DNA of 64,000 bases from an uncultured Porphyromonadaceae bacterium (GTDB lineage Bacteria; Bacteroidota; Bacteroidia; Bacteroidales; Muribaculaceae). The notes beneath the pieces were generated by a model, which saw only the letters and a program-made list of their open reading frames with translations, was not told the origin of the DNA and made no database searches. The position numbers and the translations under genes were made by a program. The stretch spans positions 1-64,000 of the forward strand of contig CALDIF010000008.1 of NCBI GenBank assembly GCA_937901905.1, in the 5' to 3' direction. The number at the start of each line of letters is the position of its first letter. Within the stretch, counting starts at the first letter, position 1. Below, one piece after another: positions 18,703 to 28,530 of the stretch.

Positions 18703-18710
18703 TAATTTTG
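18703..18710 (+). promoter_or_regulatory. possible -7 element upstream of the isomerase operon
   Basis: TAATTTTG matches the -7 consensus but no well-spaced TTTG lies upstream, and the gene starts 157 bp downstream. The 216-bp gap between recQ and the isomerase gene (18652-18867) otherwise holds only a partial repeat shared with 35842-35867. Confidence 0.35.
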
Positions 18711-18867
18711 TGATACTTGTTTCGTTATATTCTTGTGTCGTGATCAATATCAGGTATTGATGTTGAGCATGCCGTGGGTAGGCAGTTTCCCGACATCGGC
18801 ATTTGATGACGCGTGATAAATACAGTTCTTTAACATAATTTGGCGGTCGACTAACCGCTCACTGACA

Positions 18868-20820
18868 ATGAAAATTAAGAGTAAATTGCTAATGTCATGC
18901 TCACTCGCTGCAGCCGCATTATTGTCGATTGCAGCCACCGATCCTGTTTTGATGACAGTCGCAGGACATGACGTGAGATTGAGTGAATTTAATTACTTGT
19001 ACAACAAGAACTCACAACAACAGATTGAGCAAGAACCGCTCGACCGCTATGTTGACCGTTTTGTGGTTTACAAACTCAAGGTCGCCGATGCGCTCGCTGC
19101 CGGTATCGACACCACCGATGCATTCCGAACCGAGTTTGAAGGGTACCGCAATGATATTATCGGTCCGTTCCTTGTCGATACCACTGTGATTGAAGACCTT
19201 GCACGTGACATCTATTCGCGCTACACACGCAATGTCAACATTGATCACATGATGTTACCATCGGGCAAATCCTTCGAACAACAACAGCGACAGTTGGCTC
19301 TCATGGATAGCCTGCGCAACGTGATCATTGCCGGCGAACCGTGGGATAGTGTTGCCGTTCACTATTCGTCCGACCCTTCGGTGCGACACAATAAAGGTCA
19401 CTATGGGTACATCAATGCCGGTGTGTTCCCCACGGCATTTGAACAAGTCGCATTCGATACACCGGTGGGGGAGATTTCCAAGCCGTTTGCGACGCGTTAC
19501 GGCATACACATGGTTCGCGTCAACGCTACTCGTGCCGATGAGGGACAAGTGTTGACCGCACACATCATCAAAATGTTTTTTGATGATCGTAGTGACAGCA
19601 TTAAGCAGGTAATGCGCCACGAACTTGACCTCGTTTACGATACCCTCAAAGCGGGTGGCGACTTTGCCGAGTTGGCACGTCGAAACAGTGACGATTTGCA
19701 GACACGATACAAAGGGGGTGTTTTGCCGTGGTTCGGTCGCGGTCGCATGGTACCCGAATATGAGGACAGGGCATTTGCAATGCAAGTAGGCGATATTTCC
19801 GAGCCGTTCGAGTCGCCCTACGGTTTTCATATTCTCAAGAAATTAGATGCCCGTCCCACCCAAGACTACGCTTCCATGCGTGAAAACCTCATCAAGATCA
19901 TTAAGGAGGACGAACAACTGAAAGGTACACCGCGAGCTGCTGTCATCGAGCGTATGAAAAAACAATATGGATTCAAGTGGAATTCCGATTTGGACAGGTA
20001 TCTCAACAAACTGTTGGCATCGACTACCTACAATGAAACATTCCTCAACACCGTGTTAAAGAACAGCAAACAAGAGGTTTGTTCTTTCGCAGGTCGCAAA
20101 CTCACGGTTGCCGATCTTTCGTCGCACCTCAGTCCCGCACCGATTAGCGACCCTACTGCAGCCGCCACCTACATCAAGGAGACCCTGGTGGACGCAGCCG
20201 ATAATGCAGTAATGGATCATTACAGTGCAAACATCGTCAATGACAACGAGGATTTTCGTAACTTGTTGGGAGAGTATCGCGACGGAATGTTGTTGTTCGA
20301 AATCAGTGATCGTCGAGTGTGGAGTGGTGCACAAACCGATACGATAGGTCTGCGACAATACTATGAGGCCAATCGTGACAAGTATCGCTGGACAGCCCCG
20401 CGTTTCAAAGGCATCATCTTGAGCGCGACAAACGACAGTGTACTCGGTTTGGTCAAAAATGAACTCACCGACATGCGAGCCGCCGGACTCCCCATGGATT
20501 CAATAACGATGAAATTGGCAAGATCTCACGGCCGATTAATTAAGATGGATCGTATGACAGTGGCACAAGGCGAGAACAAACTCGCCGATTACCTCTGCTT
20601 CGACGTACCTCGCGGTGAAATGCCCTATAAGAATTACACCGAAGCCATGGTGATTGATGGCGGACTCATCGATCAGCCTCAATCGATCGCCGATGTGCGC
20701 GGAAGGGTGACGAGTGACTATCAAGATGTTCTCGAGGCACGCTGGATTGCCGAGTTGCGAGCCAAGTACCCCGTGAAGATTAACAACAAGGTTCTAAAGT
20801 CGTTGAAAACCGGCAAATAA
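18868..20820 (+). CDS. periplasmic peptidyl-prolyl cis-trans isomerase with two parvulin domains
   Basis: A 650-residue exported protein. It has a Sec signal peptide (residues 1-23, hydrophobic ALLSIAA core), an N-terminal SurA-like helical chaperone region, and two adjacent PpiC/rotamase domains (about 120-235 and 240-335). HYSSDPSVRHNKGHYGYI and RRNSDDLQTRYKGGVLPWFG mark the two copies. The second half is unlike E. coli SurA. It probably escorts outer-membrane proteins in the periplasm. A second, shorter parvulin gene follows 15 bp later, then an OstA-like gene, forming an envelope-assembly operon. Confidence 0.88.
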   Translation: MKIKSKLLMSCSLAAAALLSIAATDPVLMTVAGHDVRLSEFNYLYNKNSQQQIEQEPLDRYVDRFVVYKLKVADALAAGIDTTDAFRTEFEGYRNDIIGPFLVDTTVIEDLARDIYSRYTRNVNIDHMMLPSGKSFEQQQRQLALMDSLRNVIIAGEPWDSVAVHYSSDPSVRHNKGHYGYINAGVFPTAFEQVAFDTPVGEISKPFATRYGIHMVRVNATRADEGQVLTAHIIKMFFDDRSDSIKQVMRHELDLVYDTLKAGGDFAELARRNSDDLQTRYKGGVLPWFGRGRMVPEYEDRAFAMQVGDISEPFESPYGFHILKKLDARPTQDYASMRENLIKIIKEDEQLKGTPRAAVIERMKKQYGFKWNSDLDRYLNKLLASTTYNETFLNTVLKNSKQEVCSFAGRKLTVADLSSHLSPAPISDPTAAATYIKETLVDAADNAVMDHYSANIVNDNEDFRNLLGEYRDGMLLFEISDRRVWSGAQTDTIGLRQYYEANRDKYRWTAPRFKGIILSATNDSVLGLVKNELTDMRAAGLPMDSITMKLARSHGRLIKMDRMTVAQGENKLADYLCFDVPRGEMPYKNYTEAMVIDGGLIDQPQSIADVRGRVTSDYQDVLEARWIAELRAKYPVKINNKVLKSLKTGK

Positions 20821-20835
20821 TCATTAACTGCACTG

Positions 20836-22212
20836 ATGAAATTTTCTAATGTGAAACACATCGCGTGGGTTGTTGCGACACTGTTATTCACGATAATGAG
20901 TGTCAACGCGCAGAACAACGTTGCCGAGGAGGTCGCGTGGGTTGTGGGCGATGAACCTATATTCAAGAGTGATATTGAGGAACAGTATCTCAACATGCAG
21001 TACGAGCGCGTGGAACTTGACGGCAATCCCTACTGTGTCATTCCGGAGCAAATGGCGATTAACAAACTCTTTTTGCATCAAGCCAAACTTGACACTGTTG
21101 AGGTTCAAGACGCTCAAATTATAAAGGAGGTTGAGAGTCGCATCAACTACTATATAGCCAATCTCGGTTCGAAAGAAAAAGTGGAGGAATATTTCCACCA
21201 GTCGTTACCGCAGATGCGCGAGAAATTGGCTGATATGTTCCGTGATCAGTACGCAGTGCAAATGGTTCAGCGTAATCTTACCGAGAAGGTGAAATCAACG
21301 CCGGGTGAGGTTCGCCGTTATTTCAACAAGTTGCCTAAAGATTCCCTGCCATATGTCCCACTGCAGGTTGTCGTGCAGATTATCACTGTTGATCCCATCA
21401 TTCCTCAGCAGGAGATTGATGAGGTGAAGGCTCGACTGCGTGATTATGCTAACCGTGTTACAACAGGCGAGAGTGAGTTCTCCACGCTTGCCATCTTGTA
21501 TAGTGAGGATCAAGCAACCAGTATGTATGGGGGCGAAACCGGTTTCCAGAGCCGTTCGGTGTTGCTGCCCGAATATGCAACAGCGGCATTCAACTTGAGC
21601 GACCCAAAGCGTGTGAGCAACATTGTTGAGGCCGAAGACGGTTTTCACATTATTCAGTTGATTGAGAAACGTGGTGATCGCATCAACACGCGCCATATTT
21701 TATTACGACCCAAGGTGTCGGATAAGGACTTGACTGATGCTCTCGCTCGCCTCGACTCGGTGCGAAGCGACATCGTTGACGGCAAGTTGACTTTCGAGCA
21801 GGCGGCTTTTTATATCTCGCAAGATAAGTCTTCACGCAATAACGACGGCATCATGCTCAACGAGGAGTCACACAGCAATCGCTTTGAGATGCAAGAATTG
21901 CCTGCCGAAGTCGGCAAGTTGGTTGATACTATGCAGCCCGGTGACATCAGCAAGCCGTTTATCATGACCGATAGTAAGACACGCCGTGACCAGGTGTGTA
22001 TAGTTCGCTTGATGCAACGTATTGACGGTCACAAAGCCGACCTTGCCGAGGATTTCCAAACGATCAAGGACATGTGTGAGAACGAACGCAAGGAACAAAT
22101 TATTCGTGACTGGGTGAAAGAGAAACAGCGAACCACTTATGTTTACATTGAAGAGGGGTGGCGCGATTGTGAATTCAAGTACGACTGGTTAACAACCGAC
22201 AATGTTAAGTGA
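20836..22212 (+). CDS. SurA-like periplasmic peptidyl-prolyl isomerase
   Basis: A 458-residue exported protein with a signal peptide (residues 1-24, ending VNA). Its SurA N-terminal chaperone segment includes VAWVVGDEPIFKSDIEEQY. Two rotamase domains follow: one around 178-275 (LYSEDQATSMYGGETGFQS) and a second around 275-380 (NTRHILLRPK). This is the layout of SurA, which helps fold outer-membrane barrels. The stop overlaps the next start by 11 bp, so it is coupled to the OstA-like protein. Confidence 0.9.
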   Translation: MKFSNVKHIAWVVATLLFTIMSVNAQNNVAEEVAWVVGDEPIFKSDIEEQYLNMQYERVELDGNPYCVIPEQMAINKLFLHQAKLDTVEVQDAQIIKEVESRINYYIANLGSKEKVEEYFHQSLPQMREKLADMFRDQYAVQMVQRNLTEKVKSTPGEVRRYFNKLPKDSLPYVPLQVVVQIITVDPIIPQQEIDEVKARLRDYANRVTTGESEFSTLAILYSEDQATSMYGGETGFQSRSVLLPEYATAAFNLSDPKRVSNIVEAEDGFHIIQLIEKRGDRINTRHILLRPKVSDKDLTDALARLDSVRSDIVDGKLTFEQAAFYISQDKSSRNNDGIMLNEESHSNRFEMQELPAEVGKLVDTMQPGDISKPFIMTDSKTRRDQVCIVRLMQRIDGHKADLAEDFQTIKDMCENERKEQIIRDWVKEKQRTTYVYIEEGWRDCEFKYDWLTTDNVK

Positions 22213-23881
22213 GAAGCACAATATAACGCGATCATGGCGATGGTCACCGCTTGTGGCGGTGACCACGCTTGTGTTGTGTGCGATTGTGCCTCAACTGCGT
22301 GCCGCTCAACCGACCAAACCCTTCGAACCTCAAATACCCAAGGCTGACCGGTACCAGATGAATCGTGTGTTCATCGAACATGCCGACTCATTGCTTGCCG
22401 ACGAACAAGTGAGTTCGGAATATCAAGTGCTCAAAGGTAATGTGCGTTTTCGCCGTGCCGATATGTATATGTATTGTGACAGTGCCCATTTCTACGATAA
22501 GACAAGTTCACTCGACGCCTTCGGCAATGTGCGCATGACACAGGGTGACACTTTGTTCGTTTATGCCGACGTGTTACATTACATCGGTGAGGTGCAATTG
22601 GCTCAACTGCGACATCATGTGCGCTTGGAAAACCGAAATGCCATCTTGCTCACCGATAGTCTTGACTACGACGTTCAAGCCGGACAAGGCTATTATTTTG
22701 ACGGTGGCGTGCTTCGTGATGACCGCAATGAAACCGAATTGGTCAGTCGCAACGGACGATATGATGTGCATACCAAAATTGCCGAGTTTGTTACCGATGT
22801 GAGGTTGCTCAATGAGCAATATGAGATGAACACTAACTTCCTGCAATATAACACACGCACCCACGTCGCCTCTATCTCCGAGATGACCGAAATTATCAGT
22901 GACAGCAGTACAATCTATACGAGTAACGGATGGTATAACACGAGCGCCGATGATGCAACCCTGTTTGACCGCTCTACTGTTGTGGCACGTGACGGACAGA
23001 CCCTCACAGGTGACACCCTATACTATGATCGTAAAAAAACTTACGGCGAGGCACGCGGTAATGTGATCCTCACCGATACGGCTCACCATGTGATACTTGA
23101 CGGTGACTACGGTTATCACGATGATGTGGCTCACTACAGTTTTGTTACGCGTAATGCTCGCGCTCGTGAGTTCTCGGGCAAAGACACGCTGTACCTGCAT
23201 GCCGACACCTTGTGTACCATTATTGAGGGCGAGGACAGTCTGCGACTGTTACGGGCTTTCAATAAGGTTAAGTTCTATCGTGTCGACGTTCAAGGTATGT
23301 GCGACTCCATGCAGGTGAGCGAAGGAGACTCGATATTAAGGTTGTTCAAGCAGGCTGTTATATGGAGCGATGATCGACAAATAGTGTGTGACGAAATTAA
23401 TGTGCACTTCAACGATAGTACGGTAGATTGGGCAACATTGCCGTTGCCGGGGATTGTGGTCAGTCATGTGGGTGAACGTTATTATGACCAATTGTCCGGC
23501 AAGCGCATGACAGCAACATTCGAGAATGGCGAGATGCGTCGGTTGGATGTAACAGGTAATGTCATGGCTATCATGTATCCTCAAGAAAATGACAGCACCT
23601 ACAACAAGATGGTGAATGCAGAGTCGGGTTACATGACCCTGTTGCTCAAACCCAAGCAAGAAGTTGAAAAACTCACAATGTGGCCCGAAGTGACCGGACA
23701 GGTGACCCCCTTGTTCCAATTGAAATCGTCGCAAATGTTCCTCCCTCAATTCGTGTGGTACGAGGATAAGCGACCGCTCACCCCCGATGATATTTTCCCA
23801 CCGGTGCAACGTCCCGTTAGGGTGAACGATATTATCGATAGTGAATTATCCGACGAATTAACGCCTGTTGACGATGAGTGA
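22202..23881 (+). CDS. OstA/LptA-like protein
   Basis: A 559-residue exported protein with a signal segment (hydrophobic residues ~17-35) and OstA_2-type repeats. Repeating strands with GNVRF, DSLLADEQV and GDTLYYD motifs resemble the beta-taco fold of LptA/LptD periplasmic domains, which shuttle lipopolysaccharide to the outer membrane. It is much larger than LptA (~185 residues) and lacks an obvious LptD barrel. It sits between SurA-like isomerases and mutL and overlaps both neighbours, so translation is coupled throughout. A role in lipopolysaccharide transport is inferred from the fold and context. Confidence 0.85.
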   Translation: MLSEKHNITRSWRWSPLVAVTTLVLCAIVPQLRAAQPTKPFEPQIPKADRYQMNRVFIEHADSLLADEQVSSEYQVLKGNVRFRRADMYMYCDSAHFYDKTSSLDAFGNVRMTQGDTLFVYADVLHYIGEVQLAQLRHHVRLENRNAILLTDSLDYDVQAGQGYYFDGGVLRDDRNETELVSRNGRYDVHTKIAEFVTDVRLLNEQYEMNTNFLQYNTRTHVASISEMTEIISDSSTIYTSNGWYNTSADDATLFDRSTVVARDGQTLTGDTLYYDRKKTYGEARGNVILTDTAHHVILDGDYGYHDDVAHYSFVTRNARAREFSGKDTLYLHADTLCTIIEGEDSLRLLRAFNKVKFYRVDVQGMCDSMQVSEGDSILRLFKQAVIWSDDRQIVCDEINVHFNDSTVDWATLPLPGIVVSHVGERYYDQLSGKRMTATFENGEMRRLDVTGNVMAIMYPQENDSTYNKMVNAESGYMTLLLKPKQEVEKLTMWPEVTGQVTPLFQLKSSQMFLPQFVWYEDKRPLTPDDIFPPVQRPVRVNDIIDSELSDELTPVDDE

Positions 23882-25733
23882 TGTAATTAAATTGTTGCCC
23901 GATAGTGTCGCTAACCAAATTGCAGCAGGCGAGGTCATACAACGTCCGGCATCGGTCATTAAAGAGTTGGTTGAGAATGCCATTGATGCCGGAGCAACCG
24001 TAGTGGAGATAATTTTGAAAGAAGCGGGACGAAGCCTCGTACAAGTGGTTGACAATGGGTGCGGAATGAGCGATACCGATGCACGTCTCGCATTCGAGCG
24101 GCACAGTACAAGCAAAATTCGTAGTGCAGCCGACTTGTTTGCCCTGCATACCATGGGGTTCAGAGGCGAGGCCCTCGCATCAATAGCCGCTATTGCCCAG
24201 GTCGAATTACGCACACGACGTGTGGACGACCAATTGGGTACCCGACTCATCATCAACGGCTCGCAGTGTGAACTTCAAGAACCCGTTGCTTGTCCGGCCG
24301 GCAGTAATTTCATGATTAAGAACTTGTTTTACAATGTGCCGGCAAGGCGTAAGTTCCTCAAGTCCAATCGTGTCGAATTGGCGAATATAATGCGTGAGTT
24401 TGAGAAATTGGCTCTTATCAACAATACGGTTGCGTTCACGCTCGTGCATGACGGTAAAGTGTTGTATAAATTGCAACCTTCATCGTTCTTGAAACGCATC
24501 TGTGCGGTATTCGGACACAATCTCGAACAGCAGTTGTTGCCGGTTGATGTTGATACTTCATTAATCAAGATTACGGGATTTGTCGGGCGCGTGGAACATG
24601 CTCGCCGTCGGGGATCGTTGCAATATCTGTTTGTCAACGAGCGCTTTATGAGACATCCTTATTTTCACAAGGCGATCATGGCTTGTTACGAGCAACTCAT
24701 TCCCACCGATTGCCAACCCAACTATTTCCTGCGGTTCAACGTTGAACCTCAAGCCATTGATGTTAATATCCACCCGACGAAAACCGAAATCAAATTTGAA
24801 GATGAATTGCCCATTTGGCAGATATTGAACACGAGCGTCAAGGCAACACTCGGTCGTTTTAATGACGTGCCGGCGATTGACTTTGACACCGATGACCTGC
24901 CACAGTTCAAACCGTTTGACGCTGATGTTACACCGGTTATACCACAGCAGCAAATCGACAAGTCATATAATCCGTTCAAAGAACATGCCCGGAGCGGGGC
25001 GGCACCTGCGCGTACGGTCGCCGGCACCGATTGGGAACAGTTGTATCGTCGATTTGAAGACGACAGGAAGCCCACCGGGAATGGTAATGAGACTTCAGCA
25101 GCGTCCGAGCGCAATTCAGGAACCGAACAACTGTTTGATAACAGCGCAGCCGATGCTTCATTTTACATTCAACTGCGCGGACGTTACATATTAACACCGG
25201 CGCGTAGCGGTTTGATGATCATTGATCAACATCGGGCACACATGCTCATCTTGTATGACAAGTACACGCACGCTCATGCAGCCGCCTCGACACACATGCC
25301 GTCGCAGAGTTTGCTTTTTCCTGTCACCCTTGATCTTGACCCGGAGCGAACTGCTGTTTTGTCAAACATTGTTCCGATGATGGAACAGTTCGGTTTTTCA
25401 TTGTGCGAACGTGACGGCGCATGGCAAGTTACCGCACTGCCCGCCGACGTGGACATGCAAACTGTGACAGCAGTGATTGACGATCTCTTGACCCGTGTCG
25501 CCAATGCAGCGGAAGGAGAGGAAAGCGAGACGATGCGTCAATCGACAGTTCAGCGAATTGCGCTCAGTGTGGCCACCAATGCCGCCATACCCTACGGACG
25601 CACTTTGTCGGGAGAAGAAATGGAGCACCTTGTTTCCCAATTGTTGAGTCTGCAAGCACCCAATTATACACCCACGGGCAAGTTGATAGTAACTATCGTC
25701 CCCTTTGACTATTTCAACCGTTTGTTCCAATAA
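23874..25733 (+). CDS. mutL: DNA mismatch repair protein MutL
   Basis: A 619-residue GHKL ATPase. N-terminal motifs are complete: IAAGEVIQRPASVIKELVEN, DNGCGM, FERHSTSKI and GFRGEALASIAA. The C-terminal dimerisation domain is present, but the canonical endonuclease metal motifs are not: the DQHA-x2-E-x4-E position reads DQHRAHMLILYD, and the CPHGRP position reads TPTGKL. It is therefore predicted to match MutS and recruit partners without nicking DNA itself. ATG 23874 is preferred over TTG 23868; either overlaps the upstream gene. A terminator shared with aguB follows. Confidence 0.96.
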   Translation: MSDVIKLLPDSVANQIAAGEVIQRPASVIKELVENAIDAGATVVEIILKEAGRSLVQVVDNGCGMSDTDARLAFERHSTSKIRSAADLFALHTMGFRGEALASIAAIAQVELRTRRVDDQLGTRLIINGSQCELQEPVACPAGSNFMIKNLFYNVPARRKFLKSNRVELANIMREFEKLALINNTVAFTLVHDGKVLYKLQPSSFLKRICAVFGHNLEQQLLPVDVDTSLIKITGFVGRVEHARRRGSLQYLFVNERFMRHPYFHKAIMACYEQLIPTDCQPNYFLRFNVEPQAIDVNIHPTKTEIKFEDELPIWQILNTSVKATLGRFNDVPAIDFDTDDLPQFKPFDADVTPVIPQQQIDKSYNPFKEHARSGAAPARTVAGTDWEQLYRRFEDDRKPTGNGNETSAASERNSGTEQLFDNSAADASFYIQLRGRYILTPARSGLMIIDQHRAHMLILYDKYTHAHAAASTHMPSQSLLFPVTLDLDPERTAVLSNIVPMMEQFGFSLCERDGAWQVTALPADVDMQTVTAVIDDLLTRVANAAEGEESETMRQSTVQRIALSVATNAAIPYGRTLSGEEMEHLVSQLLSLQAPNYTPTGKLIVTIVPFDYFNRLFQ

Positions 25734-25736
25734 TAA

Positions 25737-25763
25737 CAGGAGAGGTTTTTGATGCCTCTCCTG
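25737..25763. terminator. bidirectional hairpin between convergent mutL and aguB
   Basis: A perfect 9-bp stem (CAGGAGAGG with CCTCTCCTG) encloses a 9-nt loop in the 39-bp gap between the two convergent stop codons. The T-rich stretch is in the loop on the plus strand, so termination on the plus strand may be inefficient. Confidence 0.6.
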
Positions 25764-25772
25764 CCGTGAATT

Positions 25773-26645
25773 TCAGTCGATAAAGCGACGTGTGATGTCG
25801 CCGTATTCATCAATTCGCCTATCGCGTAAGAACGGCCACCAACGACGCACGTTCTCGCTACGCTTGAGGTCAACTTCAGCCACAGCAACTGTCTCTTTAT
25901 TGTCGGCGCGGTAGAGAAATTCACCTTGAGGACCGCTCACAAAACTGTTACCCCAAAATGTGATGCCCCCTGTTTGACCGCTCGGGTCAATTTCGTGCCC
26001 GACACGGTTTACCGTTACAACGGGCAAGCCGTTAGCCACTGCGTGACCGCGTTGTACAGTCAGCCATGCCTCGAGTTGGCGACTTTGTTCGTCAGCAGTG
26101 TCGCTACTCTCGGTTCCGATAGCGGTAGGATACACGAGTAAGTCGGCTCCGGCCAGTGCCATCAAGCGTGCTGCCTCAGGATACCACTGATCCCAACACA
26201 CCAGCACTCCCAATCGCCCCAACGAAGTGTTAATGGGTTTGAAACCGAGGTCACCGGGCGTGAAATAGAATTTTTCGTAGTAGGCAGGATCATCAGGTAT
26301 GTGCATTTTGCGGTAATATCCGGCGATGCTCCCATCGGAGTCAAGTACCACAGCCGTGTTGTGATACAATCCGGTCGCTCGTTTCTCAAAAATGGAGGTC
26401 ACCAAAACTACGCCATTTAGCTTTGCCACCTTGCGATAGGTATCTATCTCCGTGCCATTTAGATTCACCGCAAGATCGAAGTTTGTAACACTTTCTTGTT
26501 GACAAAAGTAAAGGCTGTCATGCAACTCTTGCAGCACTACCATTTGTGCACCGGCAGCCGCACACTCGCCAATCTTGTCAATTAACCGGCTGCGATTGTT
26601 GTCAACGTCAGCACTGTTGGCTTGTTGTATAATACCTATTTTCAT
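25773..26645 (-). CDS. aguB: N-carbamoylputrescine amidase (carbon-nitrogen hydrolase)
   Basis: A 290-residue nitrilase-superfamily amidase. The catalytic triad is visible: Glu40 in VVLQELHD, Lys113 in YYRKMHIPDDP, and Cys150 in LVCWDQWYPE. The DQWYPEAARLMAL segment and the overall length match N-carbamoylputrescine amidase, which converts N-carbamoylputrescine to putrescine, CO2 and ammonia. It follows aguA on the same strand (63 bp gap), so the pair turns agmatine into putrescine. Confidence 0.93.
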   Translation of the reverse strand: MKIGIIQQANSADVDNNRSRLIDKIGECAAAGAQMVVLQELHDSLYFCQQESVTNFDLAVNLNGTEIDTYRKVAKLNGVVLVTSIFEKRATGLYHNTAVVLDSDGSIAGYYRKMHIPDDPAYYEKFYFTPGDLGFKPINTSLGRLGVLVCWDQWYPEAARLMALAGADLLVYPTAIGTESSDTADEQSRQLEAWLTVQRGHAVANGLPVVTVNRVGHEIDPSGQTGGITFWGNSFVSGPQGEFLYRADNKETVAVAEVDLKRSENVRRWWPFLRDRRIDEYGDITRRFID

Positions 26646-26708
26646 GTTGTTATATTTGTTCGTTTAATAGTTTGATTTATCACTCCCGATTATCTCGGCT
26701 TGTGTCGG

Positions 26709-27701
26709 TCATATATTCATCGTGGCACAGTGTAATGAGCCGTGTTGCTTTATTAAAGCCCTACAATCAATGCCTATCACTTCGCGGTCGGCGAAACATG
26801 CCTGTATGGTCGATAGTGCGGTTCGGTCGGTCGGCTCGTTGCCGTAGGCGGGCACAAGCACACGATTATTGGTGACAAGGAAGTTGGCATATGTTGCCGG
26901 CATGAGATGTCCGTCGTCGTCATGTAAATGCGGAGCCTCGGGAAGGGCAATCAAGCGATAAGGCACACCCTCGGTATCGGTGAATGTGCGCAACTGTGCA
27001 AGCATTTGCATGGTCTCGTGTTGCGATGTGGACGGACTGTACAGTATGATGCCGCCGGGTGCGAAACGTGCCAAGGTGTCAATGTGACCGTCGGTATCAT
27101 CGCCCGCGATGTCGCCGTAGTCTAACCACAACACTTGCTTCACTCCTAATCGCGACTTGAGAACTTGCTCAATCTCCTCTCGCTTGAGGGTGTCGTTGCG
27201 ATTGGGCGATAGCAAGCATCGGCTGGTCGTCATCAATGTGCCTCGCCCGTCGCTCTCTATTGAGCCTCCCTCGAGAACTACGTCAAGAGCCGATTCCAAG
27301 GGATAGGGTAGTGCGCCGGCATCAGCGAGTCGTCGGTTGACCATATTGTCATGGCAAGCGGCAAACTTCATGCCCCATGCGTTAAATGTAAAGTCCAACA
27401 AACGGGAGTACCCACCGTCAACAACGCGTATGGGACCATAGTCACGAGTCCATGTGTCGTCGGTCTCCACTTTAACCTCGGTGACCGACTTGTCATCTAT
27501 GCCACATTCAACGGGACTGACCAGTAACACTCGCTCTCCACCTCCGGTAATGCCGGCAATGATATTGCGATAACATTCTTGCACTTCGGGCAGCATGTCA
27601 CTCCAGTCGGTACCGTCGTGTGGCATCGCCATCAGTATCAATTGTTGTCGTTCCCACTCGGCGGGCAAGCGCCGTTGTGTAGTGTCATCGGTCTTATTCA
27701 T
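26709..27701 (-). CDS. aguA: agmatine deiminase
   Basis: A 330-residue peptidyl-arginine-deiminase-fold enzyme that converts agmatine to N-carbamoylputrescine and ammonia. Motifs include MAMPHDGTDW at the N-terminus, WTRDYGPI, VLEGGSIESDGRG, GHIDTLARF (catalytic His), and the C-terminal GSLHCATM with nucleophile Cys325. Together with aguB it completes putrescine synthesis from arginine-derived agmatine; no arginine decarboxylase gene is in the window. Confidence 0.95.
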   Translation of the reverse strand: MNKTDDTTQRRLPAEWERQQLILMAMPHDGTDWSDMLPEVQECYRNIIAGITGGGERVLLVSPVECGIDDKSVTEVKVETDDTWTRDYGPIRVVDGGYSRLLDFTFNAWGMKFAACHDNMVNRRLADAGALPYPLESALDVVLEGGSIESDGRGTLMTTSRCLLSPNRNDTLKREEIEQVLKSRLGVKQVLWLDYGDIAGDDTDGHIDTLARFAPGGIILYSPSTSQHETMQMLAQLRTFTDTEGVPYRLIALPEAPHLHDDDGHLMPATYANFLVTNNRVLVPAYGNEPTDRTALSTIQACFADREVIGIDCRALIKQHGSLHCATMNI

Positions 27702-27759
27702 TCTTAATGGTTTGTTATAGCATTACTCGTTGATTGATGTATTTCAAGTGACCCGGAAG

Positions 27760-28524
27760 TTAAAATCGTGCACTGAAGTTCATTGTCAACCCCTTCGCGG
27801 TGATGTCATAACCGGGAGTGACCACTGCTGTTATCTTGCGCTGTCCGCCTGCAGAAAGTCCCGACAAGCGCTGTTCGAACGGCAGTAACAGGTAGGCGGC
27901 ACGAGCGCCTAAAATTCCTAATCCGGCACCGAACAAAACATCGTTGAGATAATGTCTATGATTGCTCAATCGCATGACGGCAACGGCGCATGCCACAGCA
28001 TATCCCGCCATGCCGTAAGTGTTGCCGTATTCCAAGCGCAGCAACTCAGCCCCTGTGAATGCAAGGGCTACATGTCCCGATGGGAACCCGTGATTGTCGC
28101 TGTTATCGGGGCGGCTCGCACGAACCGCTTTTTTTAATGCGTACGCGCTGCCAAGTGAAAGCGCATGAGCGGTCGCAGTTAACAATACCCGGTCAATTAT
28201 GCGGTTTTGCCCTTTCTCTCCGGGTACGGTCATCAACCCCAGGTAGGCTGCCGATGGTGCAAATCGCAGGTAGTCGTCAGCATGAGTGATACCGCTGCCA
28301 AACCAACTGTCCACCCCCTTGATTACACTGTTAGGCCGATTTATACCAAGCATGACACCGGCGAGCAATAAGGTGCCCGGCACCGCCAGTTGTGCTGCCT
28401 TGAAGTAATATTGCCCTTTACAGGACAGGCTGTCGGTGTCCTCTTCAACATCTGCAGCCATGCCATTCATGGGAATGACCAGCAGCAACACCACGATTGT
28501 AATATGTGTCAGCAGTGTCTTCAT
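27760..28524 (-). CDS. exported PAP2-family phosphatase
   Basis: A 254-residue membrane-associated phosphatase. It has a signal peptide (residues 1-25), then PAP2 motifs KKAVRASRP, GFPSGH and NHRHYLNDV. PAP2 enzymes remove phosphate from lipid or undecaprenyl diphosphate headgroups; the specific substrate is unknown. The open frame extends to a TTG at 28533, but ATG at 28524 starts an ideal signal peptide. That ATG lies only 6 nt after the promoter -7 element, so the mRNA is close to leaderless. The last strands form a short barrel-like C-terminus. Confidence 0.85.
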   Translation of the reverse strand: MKTLLTHITIVVLLLVIPMNGMAADVEEDTDSLSCKGQYYFKAAQLAVPGTLLLAGVMLGINRPNSVIKGVDSWFGSGITHADDYLRFAPSAAYLGLMTVPGEKGQNRIIDRVLLTATAHALSLGSAYALKKAVRASRPDNSDNHGFPSGHVALAFTGAELLRLEYGNTYGMAGYAVACAVAVMRLSNHRHYLNDVLFGAGLGILGARAAYLLLPFEQRLSGLSAGGQRKITAVVTPGYDITAKGLTMNFSARF

Positions 28525-28530
28525 TATTTG

